Shown piece by piece: positions 21,501-31,473 of a stretch of 31,482 nt of DNA; position 1 is the stretch's first letter, and each line of letters begins with the position of its first letter. This DNA is from Pigoraptor vietnamica (Eukaryota; Opisthokonta; Filasterea). The translations under genes were made by a program, and so were the position numbers. The notes beneath the pieces are model-generated. The model worked only from the letters and a program-made list of their open reading frames with translations, had not been told where the DNA came from and searched no databases. The stretch lies in the NCBI GenBank assembly GCA_943704525.1, contig CALSCQ010002838.1:1-31482 (forward strand). The letters run 5' to 3'.

Positions 21501-21588
21501 ACGGCGAACGCTGGCTCCACGACAACCACAAGGCCACACAGAAAATGTTTCAGAAAATACTTTCTATCTTACCTATAGCGGCCTCCAT
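18523..21588 (-). CDS. STAM: STAM homologue, ESCRT-0 subunit (VHS-UIM-SH3-GAT)
   Basis: Nine exons join in phase: 21588-21573, 21386-21296, 21094-21019, 20819-20721, 20380-20156, 19994-19887, 19669-18878, 18747-18716, 18586-18523; 500 aa. The VHS domain spans about residues 1-125, with [23 protein letters not shown], aligning well to human STAM, then [18 protein letters not shown] and FHSELF. The UIM is at 174-189 ([14 protein letters not shown]). The SH3 is at about 206-262, with [28 protein letters not shown] and [12 protein letters not shown] helical GAT-like segment is at 315-395, and the rest is a Pro/Gln/Gly/Tyr-rich tail. STAM pairs with HRS on endosomes, binds ubiquitinated cargo through VHS and UIM and recruits deubiquitinases through SH3. 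The first coding exon is only 16 nt (MEAAI). The domain order is the full animal-type one. It shares a divergent promoter region with the TMCC-like gene. Confidence 0.93.
20503..20692. repeat. GT-rich microsatellite in STAM intron
   Basis: Interrupted GTGTGC and GTGCGT repeats lie in the intron 20381-20720. On the coding strand of STAM the run is CA-rich. Confidence 0.92.
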
Positions 21589-22294
21589 TATGCGCAAACG
21601 CCTGTCCTCTCAAGCCGCGCGCCCAGGTGTCGAGTGAGAAGTAAACGGAGGCAAGTACGCACTCAGAAAAACGGTTGCCCCGTGCACGAACGATGCCTGT
21701 TCATGCACACAATTACTGAAAAGCGCGCCTCTGGTATAAAAAAGTGACAACGAAAAGAAGTGAGTGGCAAGTCAACGCCGGCGAACGCCAGTTCGCGTCA
21801 TCACTTTGCAGGGAGTGGCACTGTCCATGCACATTGAAAATAGAATTTTTGATCCCATAATGTCCTCATTTGGTGAGGTAGCACGAATGATAACTCTAAT
21901 AATAGTTTGTAAACTTCCGGGATGTGTCCATAAAAAGCCTTTTGTCATTATAGTGCGGGAGAAAATACTCCATATATAGCTCACATTTGTCGGGATTTAC
22001 TATATAAGATAAATAGCTAGTTTTGTAGTTCCAATTTTACATGATTGCTCCCACCGACCACAGCCAATGCGTATCAATGTACTTTCGCCGACGCACACAA
22101 AATGGCTCTCCTTTCCCTCTCTCGTTCAAACGCCCGAAACGAGCGCGAAGTTCGAATCAGCATACGCCAGCACGGAAGGCGTAGTTCGCGCTGTGTGCGT
22201 TTCTTATTGCGATACTAGGAGGCATCTGTTTGTGAGCTTGGCGCGAAATGGGTCGAGTGAAATAGACGGGAGCGCATTTCGTACTTCAGGCAAA
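21589..22294. promoter_or_regulatory. Divergent promoter region of STAM and TMCC-like gene
   Basis: The start codons of STAM (-) and the TMCC-like gene (+) are 706 bases apart and point away from each other. The middle (about 21820-22040) is AT-rich, with TATA-like strings TATAAAAAAG at 21734, CATATATAG at 21971 and TATATAAG near 22000. Short opposing open frames of about 70 codons (21764-21984) overlap each other and show no family resemblance, so they were not called. Confidence 0.55.
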
Positions 22295-22843
22295 ATGGCG
22301 GAAGGTGCGTGAGTGCGCAGTCGTGCGCTGGGGTGGTCACACTTAGTACTTTGTGCATGGATGGAGTGTGTTTGTGTGCTGATGTGGACTCGTCCCCGCG
22401 CTTATCGCTTTGCTTTCTGAGTGCACTATACATACAATACTAGTTATTGCCTCTCTCGAGGCCCATGTCGCGCTCCGTGTGCGTATGCATCATGGTCCAT
22501 CTACAATACCATTATATTGCCTCTCTCGAGGCCCATGCCGCGCTCCGTGTGCGCATGCATCATGATCCACCTGAAACTCAAACGTGAAAATTGCAGGGAA
22601 AAGGGGTCAGTCCGAGCGGGCTTCACTGCCGGTGCCCGCGACCAACCCGTCTGGATCTCATGAAGGCACCGAGGGAACGAGCCCAACGAGTGGAAAGGAC
22701 GAACACCACTCGAAGTTGTTGTCGTGGATGCGCTCGCCTGGTTCCAAGCGCAAGGCTGCAAAGGATGGCGGTGTGTGGCTGCGTAATGTGCGTACGTTAA
22801 TAGTGTTCACGCTTCGGTTTGCCACAATGGTTTGTGCGGTGTG

Positions 22844-22874
<31 letters not shown>

Positions 22875-22888
22875 CCGGGTGTATGTGT

Positions 22889-22969
<81 letters not shown>

Positions 22970-24860
22970 GCGTGTGTGTGTTTATAGTCGATGATATCCT
23001 GCACGGTGTCTGGGATGTGCGACCAACACCACAGTGTCGCCGCAGTTCCCTCCGCGAACAGTCTTGTGCCGCCCACGGTGAAGAAGTCCGTCTCGGCCGA
23101 GCAACTCCCCAGCGCAAGCGCGCCCTCGCAAAAAGACGCCGATCCCCTCAATTCATCCGCGCACGCTGCATTGGGCGGGCGACACGACAGCGTCGAGAAC
23201 GTTTTCGCGGACAAGGGTCAGGCGAAGGATGCAAAGAAGCTGCAGCGCAAGGAGAGCGACCACAAAATCAAGGACATCTTCAAAACAATTCTCGGCCACA
23301 AGGAAAAAGACCACAAGAAAAAGAAGGACGCGGATGCCGCAGAGGCGCACGACGAGCACGTGACCTCGGTCCCCTCGATGCCCCCCCAATCGACGCCTGC
23401 CACCGTACCCAGCAGCGCGCCCACAGCCACGGCACCGCAGGCGGGTTCGCGCGCGAAGGGCGCGAACGATTCGACAACGGAGGGTCGCGGCCGAGTGCAG
23501 TCGGCGACCGCGGCTACGCAACCGCGCACGTCAAGTCCGTTGCCGGTCCGTGCGAGACTCCCCACAGATCCAATCTCTCATGCGCCCGCACTCGCGCCTG
23601 CCCCCGCGGGGTTGTCGCCATCCCCAGTGGAGGAGGAAGAGGGCTACTTTCAGCAGGTGCGGCGCGCACAGCGGCAGCAGCAGCAAGAGAAGCTGGAGAA
23701 GCAGCGCACAACGGTCAGCGCGTCGCCCGCCCCGGGGCCTTCGTCGGCATCCGGTCCGCAGGCCGGGTCCCTAGTGCACCAGTCGTCGCTGACGAGCTCG
23801 ACGGGGAAGGGCGACGAGGCGCACGCAAGCAAGGACGGGCACTTGAGGGTGGAGGACGATCACGTGATGCGCGGGTCGTCGTCGGAGGACGAGGAATGGG
23901 AGACGGGCAGCCTGCACAGTCACGTGAGTGACACTACGGAGCACAGCGAGGACTCGCACAAGAAGGTGTGTGGGGTGCGACGTGCTCGCGCTGTTTTTAT
24001 GCGGTGTGTCTTGTGAACGCTGTACCAATCCGTAGGGCGTCCTTTTCACAACTCCTGTCTGCTTTGCTGTCTGCGTCACTCACACGCCCGCGCGCATGCA
24101 CTCCTTGCTCAGCGACTCTTACGGCGCCTCCACGAGCTGTTGATAAAGATTGAGATGGCGCGCAAGCGGGTCGAATCGGAGGCTGCGTTGCGGGATGAAG
24201 AGCGCGCCGTCCTGGAGGAGTCGAAGCGAGGCGGGTCCCTCTTTGATCAGGCGATGGAGCAGAAGTTTGAAAGGAAGATTGGGAAGCTGAACGGTGTCAT
24301 TCGCGAATATGAGGCGAAGCTCGACAAGTACGGGAAGCAGCTCTCGGTGCGTGTGTTTGTGCGCGTTGCGGTTGTGTGCTGGCTTGTTGCGCGCACGTAC
24401 CCGCACACAGGTGCACTCACACTCACATTGCATACACATACACACGCGCGTGGCACACATGCACACACCCACTCTCATTCGCGCTGTGCAGGAGATGGTT
24501 GGCAAGGAGATAGACGTGCGGACTGCGTCTCTGGAATCCATACGGGAGACATGCCAAGACGCCATCCAGTGGGTTTCACATTCATATTTACTACCTAGCT
24601 GATGTGTATGCCTGCGTGGTGCCACGAGAAGACCTGTTCGCTGATACGTGCGGCCATTTCATTCCACTTGCTGACACTGAGACTCATGCGTTGCGTGTGC
24701 GTGCGTCACCTTTTAGGACAATGCCGAAGCGGACGAACCCCTTCATGCGACAGGCACGGTTACTTATGGACAAGTCGCGCGAAGTGGGCGAGCGATTGGC
24801 GTACAAGTCGGGCTCCAGCACGAGCCTTGTCGGGTGAGTGTGACGTCCCCTACTGTGCCT

Positions 24861-24897
<37 letters not shown>

Positions 24898-26109
24898 GTG
24901 TGTGTGTGTATGTGTGTGTGTGTGTGTGTGTGTATGTGTGTGTGTGTGTGTGTGTGTATGTGTGTGTGTGTGTGCTCTTGTTTGTGGTACTATATACCGT
25001 GCCCTTCCTTCTTGTTTGTGGTGGGGTATTGATTGCGAAGTAATCAGTAGTGTCGTGAGGAAAAAGGCGCTCTCTTCCATGACTAGCCTAAGTTGCTCGC
25101 TTTAATTGTATCTAGAGACGCTCGGTGATAAGTAGTCCTTTTTCGACCGGGCTGCTTGTGGCTCTAGACTGACGTGGCTTGCACCCTTCTAGGAGGGCGG
25201 GCGAAGTGGCTCGGGCAGACAAGGCCGAGGGTTCCCCGCGCGGGTCTCGCCTTCTTTTGTTCCTCCGCGCCGCATCGCAGGAAGACCTTCACGTGGATGT
25301 GAGTGCGCTAGATAATACGAAACGCGCACACACCCATGCACACACCGCACACGCACACGCACCACCGCCGCCGTTAGATCGGTCACTTTCTCTTGCTTAT
25401 CGATTCAACACTCTCGTACAGGCCAACGAGACGCCGCACCCGAACGATAGCGAGGATTTGCAGAGCGCGAGCAACCACTTGACCGTTACACCATCGCCCG
25501 CGCCCCAGCTCGATGTCGCGGAGGAGCGATACGCGTGAGCACTCCTTTCTGTTCTCTTAATTTTCTCTTTTCTTCTTATATATAGATTGATTTATTTATT
25601 TTTGAAAGGTGTTGAACTCTATTCTGCGTTGAGTGGTGTGCGAGGCCGCCGCCTTCAAGCGAATCTGTGTTGCGAACACACACACTTTTTTGTGATGCGT
25701 GTAACAATGCCGCAGTGCGCTGACGACGGCCTTGGAGGAGGAGCGAAAGCGCACAGAGAAGCTCGAAGGGAGCCTAGCGTCATATGAGGTGTGTGTTTTG
25801 TGTACCGCTTTGCTGCGGAATTCCTATTGCGACGTCTTGCAAGTTGTGTGTTGGGGGCTTGTGTGAATCCGTCGCATGCATGAATTTTGTGCACATTCGT
25901 TTCCGTGTTACACCTGCTGTACTTCCCTCCGATACGTCGGCTGTCGCTCACATGTTTGCCGTCTCACGCGCGCGCAGTCGCGAATTGAGGAGCAGATTCG
26001 GAGAGTACAACGAGTCAACGAGACGCTTGAATTTCACCGAAAGGACTTGCAGGTGTGCTTTGGGCTCATGGTACACGTATCAGCTTTGAATCTCTAACGA
26101 GTCGCTCGC

Positions 26110-26197
<88 letters not shown>

Positions 26198-26890
26198 TGT
26201 GTGTGTATGCCGACATGCCCTTTTCCTCTTTCCCGCGCATGACGGGCGTGCGTGCACACATCATCGCATCCTCCTTCTGCAGGCGCTCGTGCGCGAATTC
26301 AGCGGCTCTGCGTCGACAATGATGGAGCTGCGTGAGGCCATCTCGAAGCTCCAATTGGAGAGCGAGTATAAGTTCCAGGCCGATCAAAACCACGTCGACC
26401 AGCTCAAGATGCTCCTCGAGGACCACTCCGAGAGGGTGCGTGCGACTTACTCTCTATGCCTCACTAGCGTCGATGGGATGACTGCCAGGAACTGTGGTCT
26501 TTGTGACGTGAGAGTACTTTCTACCTCACGTGTGTGACTGCTGCGGTTGTACTCTTCGTGTGAGTGTCTCACGGTATCTCTGAGGTATTGTCGTCCCCCA
26601 CATGCGCCCTGCTAACTTCTCCTCTTTGCTCTCTGTCCCGTGAATCAATTCTGCAGATGAGCGCTGCCGAGAAACGGCTTACGGCGTCGGAGCAGCGCAC
26701 GATCTCCGCGACGGTCGCGTGGGCCTTCAGCTACGTCGTAGCATTGTTTGCCATTGTCACAACAATTCTCTCGCAAGCGGGACGCGAGGCGCGACAGCTG
26801 GCGATTTCATTGCCGGGCCGCGGACGGTTGGCGGCGCCGTCGACGGAGGGCGGGAGCAGTGCAGAGACTGCGGCTTCGAAAAAACGATGA
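22295..26890 (+). CDS. TMCC-like coiled-coil protein with C-terminal membrane anchor
   Basis: Twelve exons: 22295-22304, 22597-22770 (or 22772), 23046 (or 22988)-23965, 24113-24346, 24492-24568, 24717-24833, 25193-25298, 25422-25534, 25716-25788, 25978-26052, 26283-26435, 26657-26890. The two choices at exons 2-3 both keep phase and give 761 or 781 aa. The first half is Ser/Pro/Ala-rich with a basic patch (HKEKDHKKKKDAD) and an acidic stretch. The second half is coiled coil: LLIKIEMARKRVESEAALRDE, FERKIGKLNGVIREYEAKLD, ALTTALEEERKRTEKLEGSL, then a hydrophobic segment near 700-722 (VAWAFSYVVALFAIVTTIL) and a short basic tail. This order resembles TMCC1-3, ER proteins of animals (TMCC1 marks ER-endosome contacts), notably the ALEEER block shortly before the membrane anchor. 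Family assignment is by architecture. Several introns carry long (GT)n runs on the coding strand. Confidence 0.72.
22440..22580. repeat. Tandem duplication, period 70 bp
   Basis: Two copies sit in the first intron of the TMCC-like gene. ATTGCCTCTCTCGAGGCCCA begins at 22446 and 22516, and both continue through CGCGCTCCGTGTGCG and GCATCATG with only a few differences. The inner CCTCTCTCGAGG is nearly palindromic around an XhoI-type CTCGAG. Confidence 0.9.
22838..22984. repeat. Long (GT)n microsatellite in TMCC-like intron 2
   Basis: About 140 bases of GT with a few interruptions (CCGGGTATGTGTCA near 22875) reach to within a few bases of the possible acceptor TTTATAG at 22987. This makes the choice of acceptor uncertain. 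Confidence 0.95.
24861..24974. repeat. Compound (TTG)n-(GT)n microsatellite
   Basis: About twelve TTG units run directly into about 75 bases of GT with TAT interruptions, starting 27 bases after the donor of exon 6 of the TMCC-like gene. Confidence 0.95.
26112..26208. repeat. (GT)n microsatellite in TMCC-like intron
   Basis: A nearly pure GT run of about 95 bases lies in the intron between exons 10 and 11. Confidence 0.95.
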
Positions 26891-27504
26891 CAACGACACG
26901 TACATATTTAAAATTTTAAAAACTTCATGCGGTGTGTTCTTTAAACACAGAAGGTCGTCGTGAATCGTGCGATTGCGGGATGTGATTCGTGCGCGTATGT
27001 GCCGTATGAACGAGGAGTGTGTGTGTGTGTGTGTGTGTGTCTGCGGTTGCTGTGAATGGCCAATTCTGCCGAACGTCCGAGGCGTTCCAATTTGCACCCA
27101 TATCGACTAATTATCCAATTAATAATATAACCATATCACATACAATAAGCTGTTTTAATGACAGTACGAAATTAAGTTCATCTGAGAGTGTTCCTCACAG
27201 AACAAGCCCTCATGCCGACACTCCGCCGACGCACCTGCGCATTTTTCAAACGAGAGAACACACACGAAGAACAGCGCATCGCCTCTTCTCCGTAGTGTAT
27301 TGTGCGAACGCATTTCTCCAACGACTCACCGCCCACAAGCGATTTGGCCCCTCACCGAATTGCGACGCCTGTGTTTTTTTTTTTTTTTTTTTTTTTTTTT
27401 TCCGCGAACTCCGCAAAGAAATGCTCTCGTGACGGCGCCCTCGTGCGTCGCATGCATTCCTGCTCTGCAATTTAAAACGCACTCGTCGCCTCTCGCCGAA
27501 AAAG
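26891..27504. other. Intergenic region with AT-rich patch, (GT)n and poly-T
   Basis: The region runs between the TMCC-like stop and the next start, both on the plus strand. It holds a (GT)n run at 27018-27041, an AT-rich patch at about 27095-27185, a 28-base poly-T tract at 27374-27401, and TTTAAAA at 27471-27477, 34 bases before the ATG. The last could be a TATA-like element only if the leader is very short. No coding sequence was found. Confidence 0.6.
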
Positions 27505-29346
27505 ATGGCGGACATTACCCGGCGCTTCATGCGCGTGATCGCGCTTGCGATTTTCACGGGCATCGCGTGCGGGGTCCTCCTGACGACGCGTCCGTTTCGG
27601 AATGTGGGAGACTTTGCGATGTCAGGCGTCGAAGTGAATATTGTGATGTCGGGTACCGGCGGGGTGTCTGCACAGGGGTCCGCTGACGGCGCGCGCGGCG
27701 AGACGTCGGTGACGGTGCAGTCTGTTAATGGCGGGAGTGGCGTCGCTGTTGTGAACGTGATGACGAGCCTCTACGGCGCGTCCTCAAACCTCGTCACGTC
27801 GTGGCTGCGCGGTGCGACGACGCGCGTGTTGAGCCGTCCGCTGCGCACGCACCGGTTCATTCTGGGCATACCTGCGGAGGGGCCGACAGGGGGGTTCTAT
27901 TCGATGGTCGATTACGTCAAGGTCACAAAGTACCTCGACCGCGTCCTCATTCTCCTCCCTCTCGACGCGGGGGCGAGCGACACGACAGCGGACGGCGACG
28001 TCGGCGCTGGCGAAAACAATGGCAGAGTTGCGCGCAGTTCCCCGGCGGCGGAGCGTTTTGTGCCATTCGAAAAGGTGTTTGACGCCGTCCAGCTCTCCCG
28101 AAACGCGTGGGCACCCGACTTGATCCCCTTCCCTAGTTTCATGCACTACTGGGAGTCCGACGTCGTCGACACGCTCTGGGTGGAGGGCGTGCACGACGCC
28201 GACGCGCGATGGGCAGTTTACAAGAACGATGTCCTCCGGCCGACGACGAAGCTCCAGCGCGCGATCCGCCCTGCCGAGGGAAAGCGGTTGGGATGTGCGC
28301 CGCGCCACATTGCGTCGGACCTTGGGCTGGACGAGGGTCGGTGGGTTGTCGTGGGCATGAGTTACTGCACGGCGAACGACGGCAGCTTCCGCGAGCTTGC
28401 GACGTTTGAGAAGCGCGGGGGAACGCGGTGGCGGGACGAACACCTCAAGATCGTGCGGAATCTACCCCACGCCGCGCACGTGAGGGACGCCGCCGCGGCT
28501 TTTCTGAACAAGTACTTGCCGTCGCCGTCGGACAACTTCATCGCGGTGCGGTGGGACTCGGGCATTCGCTCGCGGTGCGCGGACGAAGGCGGCGATTGCA
28601 TCGACGGCGTGACTTTTGGCGACATTTCGCAATTTCGGTCGCTCGTGGACGTCGTCGACAGCGCCGTGCTGGCCTCTCACGGGCTGCGGTCACGTGACCC
28701 GAGCGGTACGCCCGCGGGGGACTGGCCAATCTTCCTCTCGACGGAGACGGCCGATGTGAGTGACGCGGCCGTTGCGGCGCTCGTGGAGCGAGGCTACTAC
28801 AAGGTCGTGCGGTACGCGCAGCCCGCGGGCGTCTCGAAGGCGGACGAGTTTGTGTCGACGCTCGTTCAGCAAGAGATTGCGTTGCGCGCCACCGCATTTG
28901 TGGGTACAGAGTCTCTGTGGTCCCTGAAAGTCATGGACTCGCGCGTGGCGGACCGACGCAAGAGCGTGTCGCTGTGGACGCGGCACGCACTGACGCCGTC
29001 ATACAACGAGACGGTCGTGAGCGCCGTCGAGCGGGAGGGCATCGCGTGCGGCTATGAGTACATGGGGATATCGGACGAACCACCACGGGTGATGTCGATC
29101 GCGTGCACGTCAGGCAAACGCATGACACAGGTCCTCTTCTCGTCGTTTGGGACGCCGACGGGCCTGTGCGGCGCGTTTGAGCGGGACCCCACGTGCGACA
29201 GCATGGCGTCTGTGCAATACGTGCGGCGACTGTGCATCGGGAAAGCGCGCTGCGACATCCCTGTGTCGAACTCGGACGCCCACTTTGCGGTCCTGTGTGA
29301 GGGCCGCCCTGCGTTGGCGCTTGCCGTGACGATGCTGTGCGAGTGA
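27505..29346 (+). CDS. Type II membrane protein: O-fucosyltransferase-like domain plus SUEL-type lectin domain
   Basis: One uninterrupted exon encodes 613 aa; the ATG sits in AAAAAGATGGCGG and is followed by a membrane anchor at residues 10-27 with a short basic cytoplasmic end, so the rest should be lumenal (ER or Golgi). Residues about 118-500 look like the GDP-fucose O-fucosyltransferase fold: GGFYSMVDYVKVTKYLDRVL at 129, FEKVFDAVQL at 188, WPIFLSTETADVSDAAVAAL at 407 and ALRATAFVGTESLWSLKV at 459. The place where the family has an H-x-R motif reads FIAVRWDSG (345-353), so the conserved Arg is not where expected. Residues 528-612 fit a SUEL (rhamnose/galactose-binding) lectin: SIACTSGKR, SSFGTPTGLC, RLCIGKARCDIP and a final Cys. 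It is the only long single-exon gene here. A lumenal sugar-binding enzyme or pseudoenzyme is the likely role; donor and acceptor are unknown. Confidence 0.75.
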   Translation: MADITRRFMRVIALAIFTGIACGVLLTTRPFRNVGDFAMSGVEVNIVMSGTGGVSAQGSADGARGETSVTVQSVNGGSGVAVVNVMTSLYGASSNLVTSWLRGATTRVLSRPLRTHRFILGIPAEGPTGGFYSMVDYVKVTKYLDRVLILLPLDAGASDTTADGDVGAGENNGRVARSSPAAERFVPFEKVFDAVQLSRNAWAPDLIPFPSFMHYWESDVVDTLWVEGVHDADARWAVYKNDVLRPTTKLQRAIRPAEGKRLGCAPRHIASDLGLDEGRWVVVGMSYCTANDGSFRELATFEKRGGTRWRDEHLKIVRNLPHAAHVRDAAAAFLNKYLPSPSDNFIAVRWDSGIRSRCADEGGDCIDGVTFGDISQFRSLVDVVDSAVLASHGLRSRDPSGTPAGDWPIFLSTETADVSDAAVAALVERGYYKVVRYAQPAGVSKADEFVSTLVQQEIALRATAFVGTESLWSLKVMDSRVADRRKSVSLWTRHALTPSYNETVVSAVEREGIACGYEYMGISDEPPRVMSIACTSGKRMTQVLFSSFGTPTGLCGAFERDPTCDSMASVQYVRRLCIGKARCDIPVSNSDAHFAVLCEGRPALALAVTMLCE

Positions 29347-29789
29347 AATACACGGCCCTGGAGGCGAAAAGAGAGGGACCTGTCTTATTCTTCCTGTTCG
29401 TTGAATTTCAAGTTGTCGCGTGCATGGAGTGAGCAACACTGTCGTGCACGCACACATGTACACATCACACTTGCACAGTTTGGTAAGACCCATTCACAGT
29501 CGCGTCCACTTCGGTCGTGTTGGTGTAACACTGACCCTATGCGCACACGCCGAACCCGCCATTTGCATCCATGTTCCCTTTTCCCCAGATCGGCTCACAT
29601 GCCCGAAACGACCAACCACAGACACCCCGTCTCCAAGTACGATTACGGGAAACTCAATGCGACTTCGAAGCGTCCAAAGGGCTTCTTTTCGCTAGCTTTG
29701 TGTGGACAGTATACGACGTCGCTTGGGTGCTGCGGACACGGCCGCTCGTGTTTGCGTTTTGCTCTGCGAGAGGGCGAAGCAGTGGCACT
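29347..29789. other. Intergenic region, nothing recognisable
   Basis: This 443-base gap separates two genes on the plus strand. Short open frames run through it in all three forward frames but show no domain, and no splice-consistent exon was found. It presumably holds a 3' UTR and the next promoter. Confidence 0.5.
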
Positions 29790-29952
29790 ATGGCGCGCGG
29801 TGCCTTGCTAATCCTTGTCGTCGTCGCGCTGTGTGCGGGGAGTGAAAGCGCTTCGACTTACAAGCTCGGTGTGTTTGACACTGCCGCTTCAATAGCTGCG
29901 TGCGTTTTATACATTCCTAAAGCGCACGCACACGCACGGCAGGACACACATC

Positions 29953-30029
<77 letters not shown>

Positions 30030-31410
30030 GCACACGCAAGCACACACTCACACTCACACACGCACACATGCACATGCACACGCACGCACACGCACGCACA
30101 TGCACGCGCACACGCGCACACGCACACAAGCACACACGCATTGCATTTCATGGTCGGTTGAATGAAAACCTAATCGGCGTTCGTAGCACTCACGTGCCTC
30201 GTCCTTATGCACCTCCGCAGACAACCCCATGCGCCCCATCACGGCGACGTGCGGCAACCGCACGTTCTCCATGGCTCAGGGGACCGACGGCTCGCAAGCA
30301 ACCGCGTGCATATCGACATCGAATACCCTCTATCTCTACTGGGTGTCGGCGAGTGGCGTGCCTGTCCTCTCCCTCTCCACCGTGTGCGACCCGTCCAATT
30401 CGATCGGTCTTGCCATGCGGGACGGCCCGCCCGTGCTCGTGTACACGGCAGACACGGGCGCGGTGCGTCTTCTCTCCTTCGCAAGAATCAACGGGAATTA
30501 CGCGTCGTCCACTATGGATCTCGTGCCGTCGAACGGCCTCCATCCGCGCGTGGCTCTCGGTCCCAAGGGGGACGCCGTCGTTACGTTCTTTCGGCAGACT
30601 ACGCCCGGCCGTTACAACCTCACGCTCTGTCGCGTTAGTGTGGGAAACAATTCGACGCTAAAGTGCGGGATTCAGGCTGCCACCGGTGTCACGTCGCTCT
30701 TCAACACGCTCGCGTACGATGGGACGCGAGTGGCCGCGGGCGCCATCGCAAACGGGACGGCGTTCTTGTCACTGGTGAACTCGGACGACAAGGTGCTGTT
30801 TGTAAACAGCGTCAGCGGTATCGTGCGCGCGGACGTTGCGGTAACGTCGGACGGGGGCGGACTTGCTGTTGTGCAATTGCCGACGACGGGGCTTCAATTT
30901 GTGCGCGTGGACAGCGTAGGAAACACAGTGTGTGCGATGAACGTCAACGATCCGAAGGAGTTCGCGGGGGTGAGTGCCATGCGTGCAAACGCCGCGTCTG
31001 TCACCGTCACACCAGCGCCATATCGGACGCACGCGACTCTTCTCCCACTTGCGCACATACACACACACGCGCGCGCACACACACGCAATATGCTCGTTCC
31101 TAAGCACCCACGCGCATACACACTCGTGCCTTGTGATCGCAGGTGGATGGCGTGGTAGCTGTTTCGGCCGACGGCGCCACAGCATACGTCGCTGGCATCG
31201 CAGTGAGCGGCAAACAGCGATCCGTGTTCGTCCGCCGCTTCCAAATTTCGGGTTGCACGCCATTGGAACCCGTCAGGTACCTCGGTGGCTCCTATAGCGA
31301 GGACGTGCCCTTCGCCGCGCTGCCGTCGCCCGCCGTTGTCGTCTCGGTCTCGCCCGTCCGCACGGCCGTTGTCTTTAGGACGGCCACGGAGCCGGGCTTC
31401 TTCATGTCAG
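29790..31410 (+). CDS. Secreted or ectodomain protein of unknown family, 3' partial
   Basis: Three exons join in phase: 29790-29868, 30221-30969, 31143-31410, and the last ends in a donor (CAG|GTACGT), so the gene continues past the window. The protein begins with a clear signal peptide ([21 protein letters not shown]). The mature part so far (about 340 aa) is made of repeating beta-strand-like blocks with Asp-Gly turns: [36 protein letters not shown] and [18 protein letters not shown]. There are a few Cys residues and N-glycosylation sequons (NRT, NLT, NNST, NGT). The pattern suggests a beta-propeller of about 45-55-residue blades, but no named family was recognised. It could be a secreted protein or the ectodomain of a receptor; a membrane segment, if any, lies outside the window. 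Confidence 0.7.
29954..30027. repeat. (CA)n microsatellite
   Basis: A pure CA run of about 74 bases followed by interrupted CGCACA repeats to about 30140 fills the first intron of the unknown secreted-protein gene. Confidence 0.95.
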
Positions 31411-31473
31411 GTACGTGTCGCTTGACTTGGCGCGAGTGTGCGTTACAAGGGCGCCTGATGTTCACAATCTCCT

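Noticed and set aside
21764-21984. Overlapping 70-71-codon open frames on both strands in the AT-rich promoter region
   Set aside because: The plus-strand frame starts at GTG, the two overlap completely, and neither shows a recognisable family or splice context.
27374-27401. Poly-T tract as the tail of a minus-strand retroposed element
   Set aside because: No target-site duplication, no recognisable SINE or LINE sequence beside it; it is treated as a simple homopolymer.
27784-28897. Antisense open frames of 219 and 119 codons over the O-fucosyltransferase-like gene
   Set aside because: High GC3 in the real gene leaves stop-poor shadows; the sense frame has the membrane anchor, motifs and lectin domain.
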